A stretch of DNA of 64,000 bases. It comes from Paulinella micropora. Taxonomy: Eukaryota > Cercozoa > Imbricatea > Euglyphida > Paulinellidae. This document shows positions 1 to 9,267 of the stretch, in pieces; positions within the stretch are counted from its first letter, which is position 1, and each line of letters starts with the position of its first letter. Made by a program: the position numbers and the translations under genes. The notes beneath the pieces were generated by a model, which worked only from the letters and a program-made list of their open reading frames with translations, was not told where the DNA came from and did no database searches. The DNA lies in contig WBZZ01004533.1 in the NCBI GenBank assembly GCA_019918135.1, forward strand, positions 1-64,000, in the 5' to 3' direction.

Positions 1-786
1 ACGACCACTAGCGCGTTGCAGAGCCAGAGGAGCTCGTCCTCCACCTTGCTGAGAACGAGATGCGGGTCATTCTGCCATTCGTCCAGGTGCGCCCTGGCAT
101 CCTGCCCTCCCGGCGCGAGGTGCAGGCACTGGGCCGAGTCGGCGTAGATTAGTTCCCAGGCAGGGGCAGGCGGCGCCGTCCCCTCCTGCTTCTCACACCG
201 TGTCACGTCCTTGATAGAAAAGCCGCTGTAGATGTTGCGCGCGAGGCTGAGCGCGTCCAGAAACCGCTTGACGAACGACCCGAAGCCTAGCACCGCTTGG
301 TCCCTGCTGGGCTCCTTTACTAGGAGCCACAGAGGGACCCCTGCGCCAACTGACACGACGCCGATGACCGGCACGGCCAGGCCGTGTGACGCAAAGTAAG
401 AGAGCAGCTGTGCGCTCTGGATTGCGTGCGCAAGTGTGTAGTCTTTGCAGTCGAGTTGGTACGCCCTAAAATCCGTCCCCACGGCCGACCAAGGCCTCTC
501 CCCGCGAGTGTCCCGAGCTAATCGCCAACTTCTTTCCGCTCCAGTGATCATAGTACGCCAGGCCGCGGGGGAACGTAGTAGAGCCCATCTGTTGTACTAA
601 CCAATCCTGGGGGACCGCCTGCGCCTGTACCAGCTTCGCAGTGCCATCAGCAGCAAAACGAAGCTCTTTGTAGTCAGTCTGTGCCAGCCAAGCAAGGTGC
701 CTGCAGTGCCGGCAGTGCTTGGTGCCCGCAGCGCTCCCGCTGGCTACCTGGCCTTGGCCAGGAAGAAAGGGGCTGCCAGCCATCAT
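1..786 (-). CDS. Hypothetical protein, runs off the left edge
   Basis: A minus-strand coding stretch enters from the window's left edge. The protein in the part nearest the edge has ordinary composition with hydrophobic blocks (for example VIGVVSVGAGVPLWLLV) and ends inside the window edge, so its C-terminus is unseen. Near the likely start (ATG at 784-786 or 781-783) there is a small Cys/His cluster (CRHCRH). I do not recognise the family. The locus looks broken about once. Upstream lies a G/C-tract-rich spacer, which fits a promoter side. The coding call rests on non-repetitive, protein-like composition over about 780 bases, unlike the overlapping antisense frames. Confidence 0.5.
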
Positions 787-829
787 CGGGGAGATGGATG
801 GCCAGAGGGTGGTTGCTGTGCCATGCTTT

Positions 830-1462
830 GCTAGCAACAGCCAGCGCCTCCAACGGGGAAAGAGGAAAAGCCCCACCTCCTCTCCCCCCCCTTCCCGCCC
901 GTCAGCTGACGGCGGGAAGGGGGGGGGGGCGGAAACCGAGAGGCAGGGGACAGAGGGGGGGGGGGGGAGTGGTGTCTTCCCCTCCCCCGGGGTCCACTGC
1001 GCGGGGAGGGAGGGGGGGGCCCTGTCCACCCCGGCCAGCGCAACTTCGCTGGCTCCCCACCCAGGGTGCGCCACGTGTACGGCGCGCTGTTCGGCGTGCC
1101 CCCCGTCCAGCCCGTGCCCGGGGCGGCCCCTCCGTCCTGCCTCCCGCGGCGCAAACCGCCCGGACGAACGGTGTACCCGCCTGGCTAGCTAGCCACGGTT
1201 CGCCGCCCAAGGTACGACTGCCGCGCGCCGGGCCTGCCGGGCCCACTGGCGCACGGGGGGGGGGGGTGCGGCCCGGGAGGCAGAGCCTGGCGCGCCCCCC
1301 GGTCCCCCGCACCCCCCCCTAGCGGCCTCCTCCCAGCCCACTCTCCCCCCCCCCCAGCGTGCCGAGCGCTTGGAGGGGGGGGCTGGCCCCCCGCACTCCC
1401 TGGCCGCTGCCACCCCAAGATCATTGGCTTCCCTCCTGGCGGAACAGTCCACTCTCTTCCTA
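830..1462. other. G/C-tract-rich spacer between divergent genes
   Basis: The spacer holds many runs of 5-11 G or C. The frames that cross it are rich in Gly, Pro and Arg and look like composition artefacts. It sits between a minus-strand gene on the left and the membrane-protein gene starting at 1463, so it may hold both promoters. No TATA-like box is evident. Confidence 0.4.
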
Positions 1463-2503
1463 ATGTTCTGGGCAATCGTCAGTGGCTGGTGCCTGGCCCG
1501 GGCCCGGGCGGACAACGGCTGCGTCTGCGAGAGTTGCGACCAAACGCTCGAGATAGCGGGGGAAGCCTGGTCCGGGGCGGGCGTGCTCTCTGCCGAGTGT
1601 CCAGCCCGGGCCCGCGTCTACGTCAGCACCCTGCAGTTGCGCGCGGATGACTACTTGCTGAGTGACCCGTCGGCTTTTATCGTCAAGGCCACGCCGGACC
1701 CTGACCCTGAAAGCAAGCTCTACTATCCTTCTCTCTCTACCGGGCCCGACCCGTTAGCTGTTGACGACAGCGGCAACAGCAGTTGGTACGCGGTGTCTTG
1801 CGTTGATTTCAGGACGCGGCGTACACTGGACTGCCATCGCCTGTACCTCTACCTGCAGTGCCAGAACCTGCTGCTGCCGTGCAGGATCCACTACCGCGGA
1901 CTGTTTGGCTGCGAGTACGCTAGGGCAAGCGCTAGGCCCGCCGGCTTCATCATCGCAATCTTGCTCTTGCCCTGCCTAGTCTGTCTCTCGTGCGGTGGGT
2001 GCCTGCGCTTGTATTTCCCCGAGCGCGGGGGGAAGGGCTTGGCTGAAAACGGCGTCCTGGAGGCAGAGCTTGCTGAGTTCAAGGCTGCCGACTTCTCGTC
2101 CGCGCAGCAGCCGCCTAGCACAGCAGACGCAATTGGGGTAGCTAGCGTTACTTACTCCGCCCGGCTAGCGGCGGGCCGGGTGCGCCCAGAGTGCAACACG
2201 GGGCTGCTGCTGGACGGTGGGGTGTGCCGGTGCGCGTGTGCCCACAGCGCCCGGCCGGGGCACATCCCGACCGGGGCCCCCGGGGCACCCCCCGACCGCG
2301 GGGCTTCTTGCTTGGGCCGCTGGCGGCAGGTGGTGACTACCGCGGGGCCTGTTAGTAGTTTGCTTTCTTCGGTAGGTTTTGTGACTGAGCCTAAGCTAAA
2401 ACGAACTCTTGTCTTTGCCTGCCGAGGGGGAAAGAATCCGCCTCCTGCCGGTGCGTCTCAGTCGTGTTGTTTAGTGCCGGTCGCCGCCGCCGGTGGCAGG
2501 TGA
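1463..2503 (+). CDS. Predicted type I membrane protein with Cys-rich ectodomain
   Basis: The start at 1463 is chosen because it opens with a credible signal peptide (MFWAIVSGWCLARARA, then DNG). The ectodomain that follows has a CVCESC cluster and several further cysteines that could pair. A single hydrophobic segment (around 1940-1998, GFIIAILLLPCLVCLSC) is followed by a basic and Cys-rich stretch, giving an N-out, C-in topology with a cytoplasmic tail of roughly 165 residues. The family is not recognised. By layout it could be a virion envelope or host-surface protein, which is inference. The frame opens further upstream, but that part is spacer-like. The last residues run into the start of the minisatellite, so the exact C-terminus is less sure. 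Confidence 0.6.
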   Translation: MFWAIVSGWCLARARADNGCVCESCDQTLEIAGEAWSGAGVLSAECPARARVYVSTLQLRADDYLLSDPSAFIVKATPDPDPESKLYYPSLSTGPDPLAVDDSGNSSWYAVSCVDFRTRRTLDCHRLYLYLQCQNLLLPCRIHYRGLFGCEYARASARPAGFIIAILLLPCLVCLSCGGCLRLYFPERGGKGLAENGVLEAELAEFKAADFSSAQQPPSTADAIGVASVTYSARLAAGRVRPECNTGLLLDGGVCRCACAHSARPGHIPTGAPGAPPDRGASCLGRWRQVVTTAGPVSSLLSSVGFVTEPKLKRTLVFACRGGKNPPPAGASQSCCLVPVAAAGGR

Positions 2504-3830
2504 CAGGTCGCCGTCCGCCGGTCGTCGTCCGCCGGTGGCAGGTGGCAGGTCGCCGGTCGACGTCCGCCTTTGGCAGGTCGTCGTCCGCCGGTCGCAGGTC
2601 GCCGCCCGCCGGTCGTCGTCCGCCGGTCGCCGGTAGCCGGTCGCCGACGGAAACTGGTCGCCGGTGGCAGGTCGCCGGTCGTCGTCCGCCGGTCGCCGGT
2701 CGCCGGTTGCAGGTGGCACCGGCCGCCGACGGAAACTAGTCGCTGGTGGCGGGTGGCAGGTGGCAGGTGGCACCGGCCGCCGACGGAAACTGGTCGCTGG
2801 TGGCGGATGGCGGGTGGCGCCGGCCGACGGGACTCCGGCGGCCGCGAGTGGCGCACTGCGTGGGGGGGGTGTCAGGCCGCCGCCGGTAGCAGGTGGCAAC
2901 GGCCGCCGACGGAAACTGGTCGCTGGTGGCGGGTGCCACCCGTGTGCAGACCCTGGCCAGCGACAGCGGCCGGGCCTGCACAATGTTCGGCCGCGGGAGG
3001 GGAGAAGGGAGAAGGGAGAGGGGAGAGGAGGGGAGGGGGGAGGGAAAAAAGCATTGTGCATTAGGTGGTGGCCGGTGGCACCGTAGATTACAGGCGGCGC
3101 CCGCCACCGGTGCGGCCACCGGGTGCCGGCAGTGCAGGTGGCAGGTGCCACCAGAGCGCGCGCTCGCGCGGCGCGCCTCGCACCCTCCCCTCCCCTCCCC
3201 TCCCCTCTCCCTTCTCCCCTCCCGCGGCCGAACATTGTGCAGCCCCCCCTACCGGCCAGAACTCTGCCTACTGGCGCCACCCGCCACCCGCCACCCCGAC
3301 CCGTTTCCGCCGGCCGCGGTGCCACCCGCCACCGGACTACTGACTGGCGACCAGGCGTGGCGGTGCCACCTGCCACCCCGACACGTTCCCACCGGTCGAC
3401 TGTGCCACCCGCCACCCCCCGACCCGTTCCAACCGGCCGACTATGCCACCCGCCACCCCTGACCCGTTCCCACCGGCCGACTGTGCCACCTGCCACCCCG
3501 ACCCGTTCCCACCGGCCGACTGTGCCACCCGCCACCCAGACCTGTTTCCGCCGGCCGGCGGTGCCACCCGCCACCGGACTACTGACTGGCGACCAGGCGT
3601 GGCGGCGCCACCTGCCGCCGGGTGACAGACCGACCAAGGGCAGCGGTGCCACCTGCCACCTGGCGACCGGTGGTGGTGCCACCGGCCACCGGGTGGCAGA
3701 CCGGCCTCGAGAGCGGTGCCCTCCCCCCCCGGCCGACCGGCGACCGGCGCCGGACCGAGTGGGGGGGCGCCGCCGGTCTGGGCAAGAAGCAGGCGCTGGC
3801 CCGGGCCGGCAAGCCTGTCAGTACTTTTTT
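2504..3830. repeat. Large inverted minisatellite (imperfect palindrome)
   Basis: The left arm (about 2500-2960) is built of GGTGGCAGGT / CGCCGGTCG-type units, with a recurring block GCCGACGGAAACTGGTCG at about 2642, 2723, 2779 and 2901. The right arm (about 3270-3720) carries the same kind of unit in reverse complement (GCCACCTGCCACC, CCCGACCCGTTTCC). Inside the arms is an exact 36-bp inverted repeat at 2976-3011 and 3207-3242, containing CTGCACAATGTTC and followed by a purine-rich tract. A 242-bp spaced duplication (ACCGGACTAC at 3331 and 3573) lies in the right arm. Open frames here are repeat artefacts. It could be a replication, recombination or packaging structure, or simply an expanded satellite. 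Confidence 0.8.
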
Positions 3831-3895
3831 TCTTTTACTGAGTCAAGGAGTACGCAAGCGAAAAAGCCCAAGCAAACTACTGCAATACTTTTTCT

Positions 3896-3901
3896 TTTAA
3901 T
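3896..3901 (-). terminator. ATTAAA-type polyadenylation signal
   Basis: On the minus strand ATTAAAAGAAA lies about 50 bases past the stop of the NADAR gene. A second similar AT-rich block (GTAAAAGAAA) follows at about 3830-3840. The same ATTAAAAGAAA string occurs after the gene that ends at 6276. Confidence 0.5.
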
Positions 3902-3949
3902 GAATAAGTCAGAGTACACCAGGGAGCCAGACAAAAGGCTTGGCCCAAA

Positions 3950-4590
3950 CTACTCGGGGCAGTCAGCGAAGAACTCTTGCTGCCAGCGCGCCGCCTGTTC
4001 AAACACTGCCAGGCCTGCGTGGTCCCACTGCCGCTGCTGCGCCCGCACGTGCTCCGGCCCGTGCTGCGCCAGCCACAGCAGCAGCCGGCCTAGGACGTTC
4101 TGCCCCGCGCACGACCCGGTGCCGTCGACACAACCCCCTCCCCAAAGGACTTCCGTCCGGTCCGTTCATAGTGCAGGCACGCGTAGCCCCTCTCGTAGCA
4201 GGTACGCAGCACGTGCGCAAACCAGGCATCCTCTGCCCAGCGCGCAGCCAAGAGCATCAACATGACGCCGACGCAGGCCTGCTCCCAACAAGCGCCGTCC
4301 AGGCGGAGGCCGCGTTGCTTGAAGGCCTTACGGCCCCCAGCGACTTGATCTGCGCACCGGAGAGTTCGGACCAGGGGGGCCGCGCGAACGCAGCAAAGGT
4401 GGCCGAGTCTTGGCAGAACAGTTACTTGGCGGCCTGGAACGCGTGCTCGACGGAGCGGAACGCCAGCGGGGCGGCCGGGTCGGGGCAGAAAAGCACGTGG
4501 CCTGACTGAAGGACGGCGAAGTTGCTGAGGCAGCGCGGTCCGAGCGGCTGCAGGAGGCGCCCGAGCTCCGATTCGGGCGGTTAGGCCTTG
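3950..4590 (-). CDS. NADAR-domain protein (YbiA-like), frame broken
   Basis: Read on the minus strand, the locus contains LSNFAVLQSG and SVEHAFQAAK, the paired N-terminal signature of NADAR/YbiA proteins (LSNF ... EHxFQxxK). Nearer the end it contains DGTGSCAGQNVLGRLL, which matches the family's C-terminal GxNxLGxLLM block. NADAR proteins act on ADP-ribose-linked or riboflavin-pathway metabolites as N-glycosidases. In viruses they are thought to counter ADP-ribosylation or NAD signalling (inference). The family's normal length (about 150-200 residues) fits the span. The locus appears broken about two or three times, so it is treated as a fossil or as an error-bearing copy. The start is unclear because the 5' side is not cleanly open. 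Confidence 0.65.
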
Positions 4591-5022
4591 CTCTTGCTGA
4601 AGAAGCACAGGATCAGCGGGGCGGCGGCCAGGCGGGCTTTCTTGGCGGGGGGAGGCGCGGGCGCGCTGTCCTCGTCGTCGGGCCGCTTGGAGCCGGGCTG
4701 GGGTCGAGCGGGGTCGAGCTGGGGGCTGGCACAGGCTGCTTCGTCGCGGCTGGAGAGCATCGGAAAAGTGGGATTGGTGAAGCCCCCCCGTCCAGGCCAG
4801 CGACGGGGGCGCGCGCCGGGAGGGGGCGGAGGCGCGTGGAGGGCGCGCGCCGGGGGGGGGCGGCGGGCGCATCCTGACTGTGGCGCGCGCTTTGGGGGGG
4901 GGGGCGCCCCCCCCCCTCTCCCGCACGCCCGACGCGCGCGGCCAGACCAGCGCCCGCTCCTGCACTGGACCAGCCAGCCCCCGCCTCACAAAAACACCGC
5001 CACGCTACTCACCAAGCTAGCG

Positions 5023-6276
5023 ATGCTGACGACGGCCGCCGCAGTACCCGAGCGCCCGACCACCGAGCCGTGGCCTGAGCGCCCGTTCAAGAAACACAAG
5101 GCCGCGGAGCCAGAGCCCCCGGCGTCTACACTCCAGCCGCAGGCACCGCTCATGACACTGGACTTGTGTACGACCGCCTCTTCACTAGACCTCCCGGCCA
5201 AGGGGCCAGCGACGGGACCGCCTCGCCCCACCCCCCAGCACCAGGTGGCAGCGCAGCCTCCTCCTCCGCTCGCGGCGTGCGTCACCGAGCTAGCCGCGCT
5301 GCTGCTGGCCGCGCCGGGCGGCAGCGTGCCACACCGGGCGGAGGCCTTGCTTTTCCAGGGGGCGGTGGCCGTCCTCCCCACCGGCGAAGCGCTGTCCGCC
5401 AAGAACGACCTGTACACGAGCCGGCTCGCCCACCCGAGCCGGTACGTGGACGTGCCGCCGATCGCATTGCGGCACCTCGACACGCTCCGCCGCGTGGCGG
5501 TGGCCGCGCTGGCGGCCCTCGCCACACCCGTCGTCGGGGCAGTGGCCCCGCCGGCCCGGAAGCCGCCGCGCGCGACGGTGGTCGAGCACGGGGCAGAAGA
5601 CGGCACCTCGGTGGCCCTCGTCAGCATGTTCAGGCTCACCTTCGGTGCCCACTTGGTACCCCGGGAGCCGGGGGAGGGCCGGCCGCCTACCCTGTGCGTC
5701 TCCCTCCACCGCCCCGCCGCCGCTCCCGGGCCCCGGCGCTCGTTCCGCGTGTGCCGTGGCCTCGTGGCCGCCAGCACCTTTGCCACCGAGACCAAGCAGC
5801 GGTACCGGCACGACCGCGACTATGGCTGCACGGCCTTTGCACTCTTCAACGTCTGCCACGCGCCCCAACACTTCGGCAGACTCATGCACAAGTTCCCCGG
5901 GGGCCTAATGTCGATGCAAAGCTTCTTTGACCTTTTGGACTTGCTCCCGCACCCGCCGGCCAGAGTGAGCCGGCGGCCCGAGGAGCACAGGGGCCCCGAC
6001 TGGCTGCTGTCACCGTGGCGCTCGGGGCTGGCGCTAGTCTGTTTCGACGGGCACTGCTACGGCCTAGACTTCGACCGCCAGCTGCTGTTCGACGGCGAAT
6101 CCAAGTATGTACTGCGCCTGTGCCTGCCGGCGTTGCAATACCAAGGCTGGGAACCAAGCAGCCCGTACGAGGTCTACGTGGTAACCAAGAAGCCGGCCCC
6201 GGCGGCTGCACCGGCGGCTACGCCCGCCGCAGAGCAAGACAGACCGCTGGTCCGGGAAGTGATCGAGGTGTACTAG
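5023..6276 (+). CDS. Unassigned protein, possible papain-like/C39-like peptidase fold
   Basis: The 417-residue frame starts at ATG 5023, after a composition break from G-rich spacer to protein-like sequence. Residues 1-90 are a Pro/Ala-rich, probably disordered leader with a basic FKKHK patch. The C-terminal half is globular, with RDYGCTAFALFNV followed about 100 residues later by CFDGHCYGLDFD. The order Cys (in GCTAFAL) and then His-Asp (DGHCYGLDFD) resembles the Cys-His arrangement of papain-like or C39-like peptidases. That resemblance is by eye and weak. The last residues are Ala/Pro-rich. The gene converges on a minus-strand recombinase-like gene with only about 80 bases between them and has an ATTAAA signal 28 bases past its stop. 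Confidence 0.55.
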   Translation: MLTTAAAVPERPTTEPWPERPFKKHKAAEPEPPASTLQPQAPLMTLDLCTTASSLDLPAKGPATGPPRPTPQHQVAAQPPPPLAACVTELAALLLAAPGGSVPHRAEALLFQGAVAVLPTGEALSAKNDLYTSRLAHPSRYVDVPPIALRHLDTLRRVAVAALAALATPVVGAVAPPARKPPRATVVEHGAEDGTSVALVSMFRLTFGAHLVPREPGEGRPPTLCVSLHRPAAAPGPRRSFRVCRGLVAASTFATETKQRYRHDRDYGCTAFALFNVCHAPQHFGRLMHKFPGGLMSMQSFFDLLDLLPHPPARVSRRPEEHRGPDWLLSPWRSGLALVCFDGHCYGLDFDRQLLFDGESKYVLRLCLPALQYQGWEPSSPYEVYVVTKKPAPAAAPAATPAAEQDRPLVREVIEVY

Positions 6277-6303
6277 GAAAGACCTCAGTCCTCTTAGTGT
6301 TTG

Positions 6304-6309
6304 ATTAAA
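6304..6309 (+). terminator. ATTAAA polyadenylation-type signal
   Basis: GATTAAAAGAAAG lies in the short gap between two convergent genes, just past the stop at 6276. It is AT-rich in an otherwise very GC-rich setting. Confidence 0.5.
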
Positions 6310-6359
6310 AGAAAGTTTCTTGCCTCGCTCCGGTAATCGCCGCCCCGGCCCCCGCCCCC

Positions 6360-7937
6360 CTACGGCTGTTTTTCCTCCTGGAGCTTGGCAGTCTGGCCCG
6401 GCGCTGGGGCTACCCCGGGTCGGTCGGACCCAGCGGCGGGGCCGCGGCCGGGCCCGCCGCCGAGCCAGGCGCGCACCAAGTCGGGGTCCAGCCGCACCTC
6501 GTCGCCGGCCGCGTCGTACACGAGGGCCCGGGCCCAGAAGCTGTCGAAGTCGTCCAGGAGCGCCCGCAGCCGCTCGCGGAAGATGAGGTGGTACAGGTAC
6601 CGGCGCTGCGCCGTCCGCTGGCAGTGCTGGTGCAGGGCGGCCGTGAGCTGGTGCACCGGGGCCAGGGCCGCGGGGTCCGCGCCGTGCCGCCCAAAGTACT
6701 GGCAGTAGCTGTGCCGCAGCTCTGCCTCGTCGCCGGCCTGGGCCAAAAAAGTCTCGGCCAGCTTGCGCAGCTGCCAGACGTGCAGGGTTCGCGCGCGCGC
6801 CGGCGGCACCCCCCCGGCCCGCACCAGCGCCCCGGTCAGCCGCGCCTGCAGCTCGTCGTCGGCAATGACGAGCGCGCCACGCCCGCGGCCCCGGCCGAGG
6901 CCCGGGTAGCGGCAGGAGAAGACGAAGCCGCGCGTGCCCAGGCCCCGGCCCAGCGCACGCCACTCCGGCAGTACCCAGCCCAACAGGCCGCCGACATCCC
7001 GCGCCGCGCCGGGCCCATCATGGCCGCAGCGTCGCAGCGTCTGCAGCGGCAGCGGCTGTACGTACTCTCGGTCGTAGTAGAAGCGGGCCGTCTTGTGCAC
7101 GGACGCCAGCTCGAACGGGTTGCTGAGGTCTAGCCACCAGCGCCCGCCCGCCTCCTCGCGCCGCAGGGTGACGCCGAACTGCAGCCGGCGCAGGATCGAG
7201 CTGCGGGGCTGGGGCGTCAGGCTCAGCAGGCACAGCACGACCAGGTCCGCCAGCGCCTGATAACGTGCGCCCGCCCCGGCCGCCTCCTCGGCCGCCGCGG
7301 TGGGGTAGCGGCGCAGGTAGCGGCCGGCCGCCAGCGTGCGCGCGGCCTGCAGGTCCCACCAGGTCAGCGCGAGGTCCGCATCCTTGGGGTGCCAGCTCTG
7401 TTCCGCCGTGGCCAGGCGCTGCAGGTTGTAGGCCGCCCGCCACAGCAGCCGCCGGCAGGCCGCGGCGGGGCAGGGCCGGCCCGCGTCCCGGGCGCCGGAC
7501 CGGGCGTAGGCGGCGGCCACGCTTAGCACCACCGGCCGCAGGTAGCGCACCAAGAACAGGCACCGCTCCCAGGGGTAGCCCAGCCGCTGCCGGAGGTGCC
7601 AGACCCAGCCGACCAGCCGCGAGCGCAGGCGGGTGCTCCACGACCCGTCCTCGCGCCGCCGGAAGAAGAGGGTGGCGCCGAGCGTCCGCTTCTCGGGCCG
7701 CTTCGTGGTCTGCCAGGGGGGCCACCAGCGCCGGTCGTGGGCGAAGCCGAGGAACGCGAGCGTGGCGAACAGGGCGCACTGTTGGCCCCGGGGGCCGAGC
7801 CCCACCCCCCACCGCTCGGGGTCGAAGGGCCGCCGCTGCTCGGCGCGGAACACTTCAAACTCGTGCCGGAGCCCCGGCCCCGCCGCCGGGTAGGCCAGGC
7901 CGCCCGGGATCGGCCGCAGGAAGCTAGGGTTGGCCAT
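6360..7937 (-). CDS. Tyrosine-recombinase-like protein (paralogue 1)
   Basis: The 525-residue frame starts at ATG 7937, where composition changes from spacer to protein. The middle of the protein has LTPQPRSSILRRLQFG, which resembles the first catalytic-Arg region of tyrosine recombinases. HKTARFYY follows as a candidate beta-2/3 Lys, and HVWQLRKLAETFL is a candidate HxxR box. A hydrophobic-rich N-terminal half would be the core-binding domain. A related protein at 13824-15890 has the same blocks in the same order (LTPPVSRSYILRNLEFG, then NKTRATYGGY), so the two are paralogues. Such enzymes cut and rejoin DNA through a Tyr. A nucleophile is not certain here, so activity is inference. The frame looks whole. 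The gene is divergent from the gene at 8255. Confidence 0.6.
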   Translation of the reverse strand: MANPSFLRPIPGGLAYPAAGPGLRHEFEVFRAEQRRPFDPERWGVGLGPRGQQCALFATLAFLGFAHDRRWWPPWQTTKRPEKRTLGATLFFRRREDGSWSTRLRSRLVGWVWHLRQRLGYPWERCLFLVRYLRPVVLSVAAAYARSGARDAGRPCPAAACRRLLWRAAYNLQRLATAEQSWHPKDADLALTWWDLQAARTLAAGRYLRRYPTAAAEEAAGAGARYQALADLVVLCLLSLTPQPRSSILRRLQFGVTLRREEAGGRWWLDLSNPFELASVHKTARFYYDREYVQPLPLQTLRRCGHDGPGAARDVGGLLGWVLPEWRALGRGLGTRGFVFSCRYPGLGRGRGRGALVIADDELQARLTGALVRAGGVPPARARTLHVWQLRKLAETFLAQAGDEAELRHSYCQYFGRHGADPAALAPVHQLTAALHQHCQRTAQRRYLYHLIFRERLRALLDDFDSFWARALVYDAAGDEVRLDPDLVRAWLGGGPGRGPAAGSDRPGVAPAPGQTAKLQEEKQP

Positions 7938-8254
7938 GGGTCCCGGCTGCCACGGATGTTGGCGCCGGGAGGGGGGAGGGAAGAAGATGCTTCCCCTCTG
8001 GCTCCGAGTGTGGCCACGGGCGCACAACACACACACGGTGCTCTGCCTCCCCTTACCCACTCCCCCGCGGCCAGGCCACGCCCTGCCTGCACGAGGGGAG
8101 GGGAGAGGGGGGGGGGGGGGAAGGGCGGGCGTGCGCCGTGGGGCCGGGGAGGGGGGAGGCCACTCCCCTGCGGCCGGGCGGGGGTGGGGACGGCGCCGCG
8201 GCCCGGCTGCCAGCCAAGCAAAAAAGACCCGTAGACCCGTGTGCTACCTCGGCC
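7938..8254. promoter_or_regulatory. Divergent promoter region, G-tract-rich
   Basis: The 317-base gap separates two divergently read genes (starts at 7937 minus and 8255 plus), so it should hold both promoters. It contains GGGAGGGGGGAGG-type tracts around 8095-8160 that could form G-quadruplexes on the plus strand. No recognisable box was found. Confidence 0.4.
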
Positions 8255-9076
8255 ATGTCTAGCCAGCGGCCGGCCAAAGAGGCCTGCAGTAGCCGTGCAC
8301 GCCACCGGGCTGCGAGCGGTGGAACGGTGCCGGGGGCGGACGTGGTCGGTGAACTACAACGTCGCCAAGATCACGCGCGGCGCCTGAAAGCAGCCGTCCG
8401 GGCCAAGCTACGAGCGGAGCTGTGGCCGTTACAGGCCAGGATCGGTTTGTTGCAAGAGCGTGTCGCCAGGTTGCAAGGGGCGCCCGGTGCTGCCAGGCGC
8501 AACGTACCAACACCGGGGCCGATTCAGAAGATGCGGGACATGGAAGCTGAACTGCTAGCTGCTATCCGGACCAACGATACCGCTTACCGGAAGGGGGTTC
8601 TTCAGAGCACGAGACAGAGATGGCAAACAGCCTGGCAGGAGTGGTGGGAGTGGGCACAGAAGAACGTCACGTCCGGGTACGAAGGGTACGTGGCGCAAGC
8701 CAAGGGAACCTGGGCCACCGAGCTGGCTGTCTTCTCGCAGCGGACGGGACTCGCCGCCTCTGGTACCAGACTGTCTGACACTGACCGAGAGATTAACTTG
8801 CAGCCAGCCTTTGGTCCGTGGCTAGCACGGTGGTCCCAGTGGTGGGAAAAGGACGACACACAGGCTGCGCTGCCGGCGCTAGCACTGCTGGACGCTATGT
8901 ACGAGCTAGGGCAAAAAAAAGGCGAAGAAGCACGGGTGGTCAAGTGCCTGACCAGCCTGGGTGCACAGCACCGGGAAGAACGAGAGGCGGCGGCGCGGCT
9001 TGAGCTGCAGCAGAGCGGGCAAGAACCACCGCGAGGGCCGGAGAGACCAAACTGGCTGTCGCGGCGCGGCAGGTAG
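8255..9076 (+). CDS. Hypothetical protein with coiled-coil N-terminal half
   Basis: The 273-residue protein starts at ATG 8255 (MSSQRPAKEA). After a basic leader, residues of about 30-80 form an Arg/Leu/Gln-rich heptad-like stretch (LQRRQDHARRLKAAVRAKLR) consistent with a coiled coil. A Trp-rich segment follows (RWQTAWQEWWEWAQ and later WLARWSQWWEKDD), and the C-terminus is basic and Glu/Arg-rich. No enzymatic motif is seen. It could be a structural or DNA-packaging accessory protein, but that is only a guess. The frame is whole and differs in composition from the neighbouring G-tract spacer. Confidence 0.6.
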   Translation: MSSQRPAKEACSSRARHRAASGGTVPGADVVGELQRRQDHARRLKAAVRAKLRAELWPLQARIGLLQERVARLQGAPGAARRNVPTPGPIQKMRDMEAELLAAIRTNDTAYRKGVLQSTRQRWQTAWQEWWEWAQKNVTSGYEGYVAQAKGTWATELAVFSQRTGLAASGTRLSDTDREINLQPAFGPWLARWSQWWEKDDTQAALPALALLDAMYELGQKKGEEARVVKCLTSLGAQHREEREAAARLELQQSGQEPPRGPERPNWLSRRGR

Positions 9077-9231
9077 CGGGCCCGACGGATTGAACGAAGC
9101 AGCGCGCCTAGCTCGTTGGAGGGGGCACCCTCCGCCCTAGCCTGAGGCCCCGCTGCTGGCGCACGCTCGACCGGAACCTGCCCTGGTATTGTGCACAGGA
9201 GGGGCTAGCAATACTTTGACAAGCTCGGCCT

Positions 9232-9237
9232 TTTATT
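9232..9237 (-). terminator. AATAAA polyadenylation-type signal
   Basis: On the minus strand AATAATAAAAGG lies about 30 bases past the stop of the GNAT-like gene that ends at 9268. Confidence 0.5.
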
Positions 9238-9267
9238 ATTACAAGAACCTGCTGCTCCCCGCAGTAG

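Noticed and set aside
2471-3682. Several 90-400-codon frames in the minisatellite
   Set aside because: They consist of translated repeat units (ATSFRRRP, GRRPPVAG) on both strands, with no non-repetitive domain.
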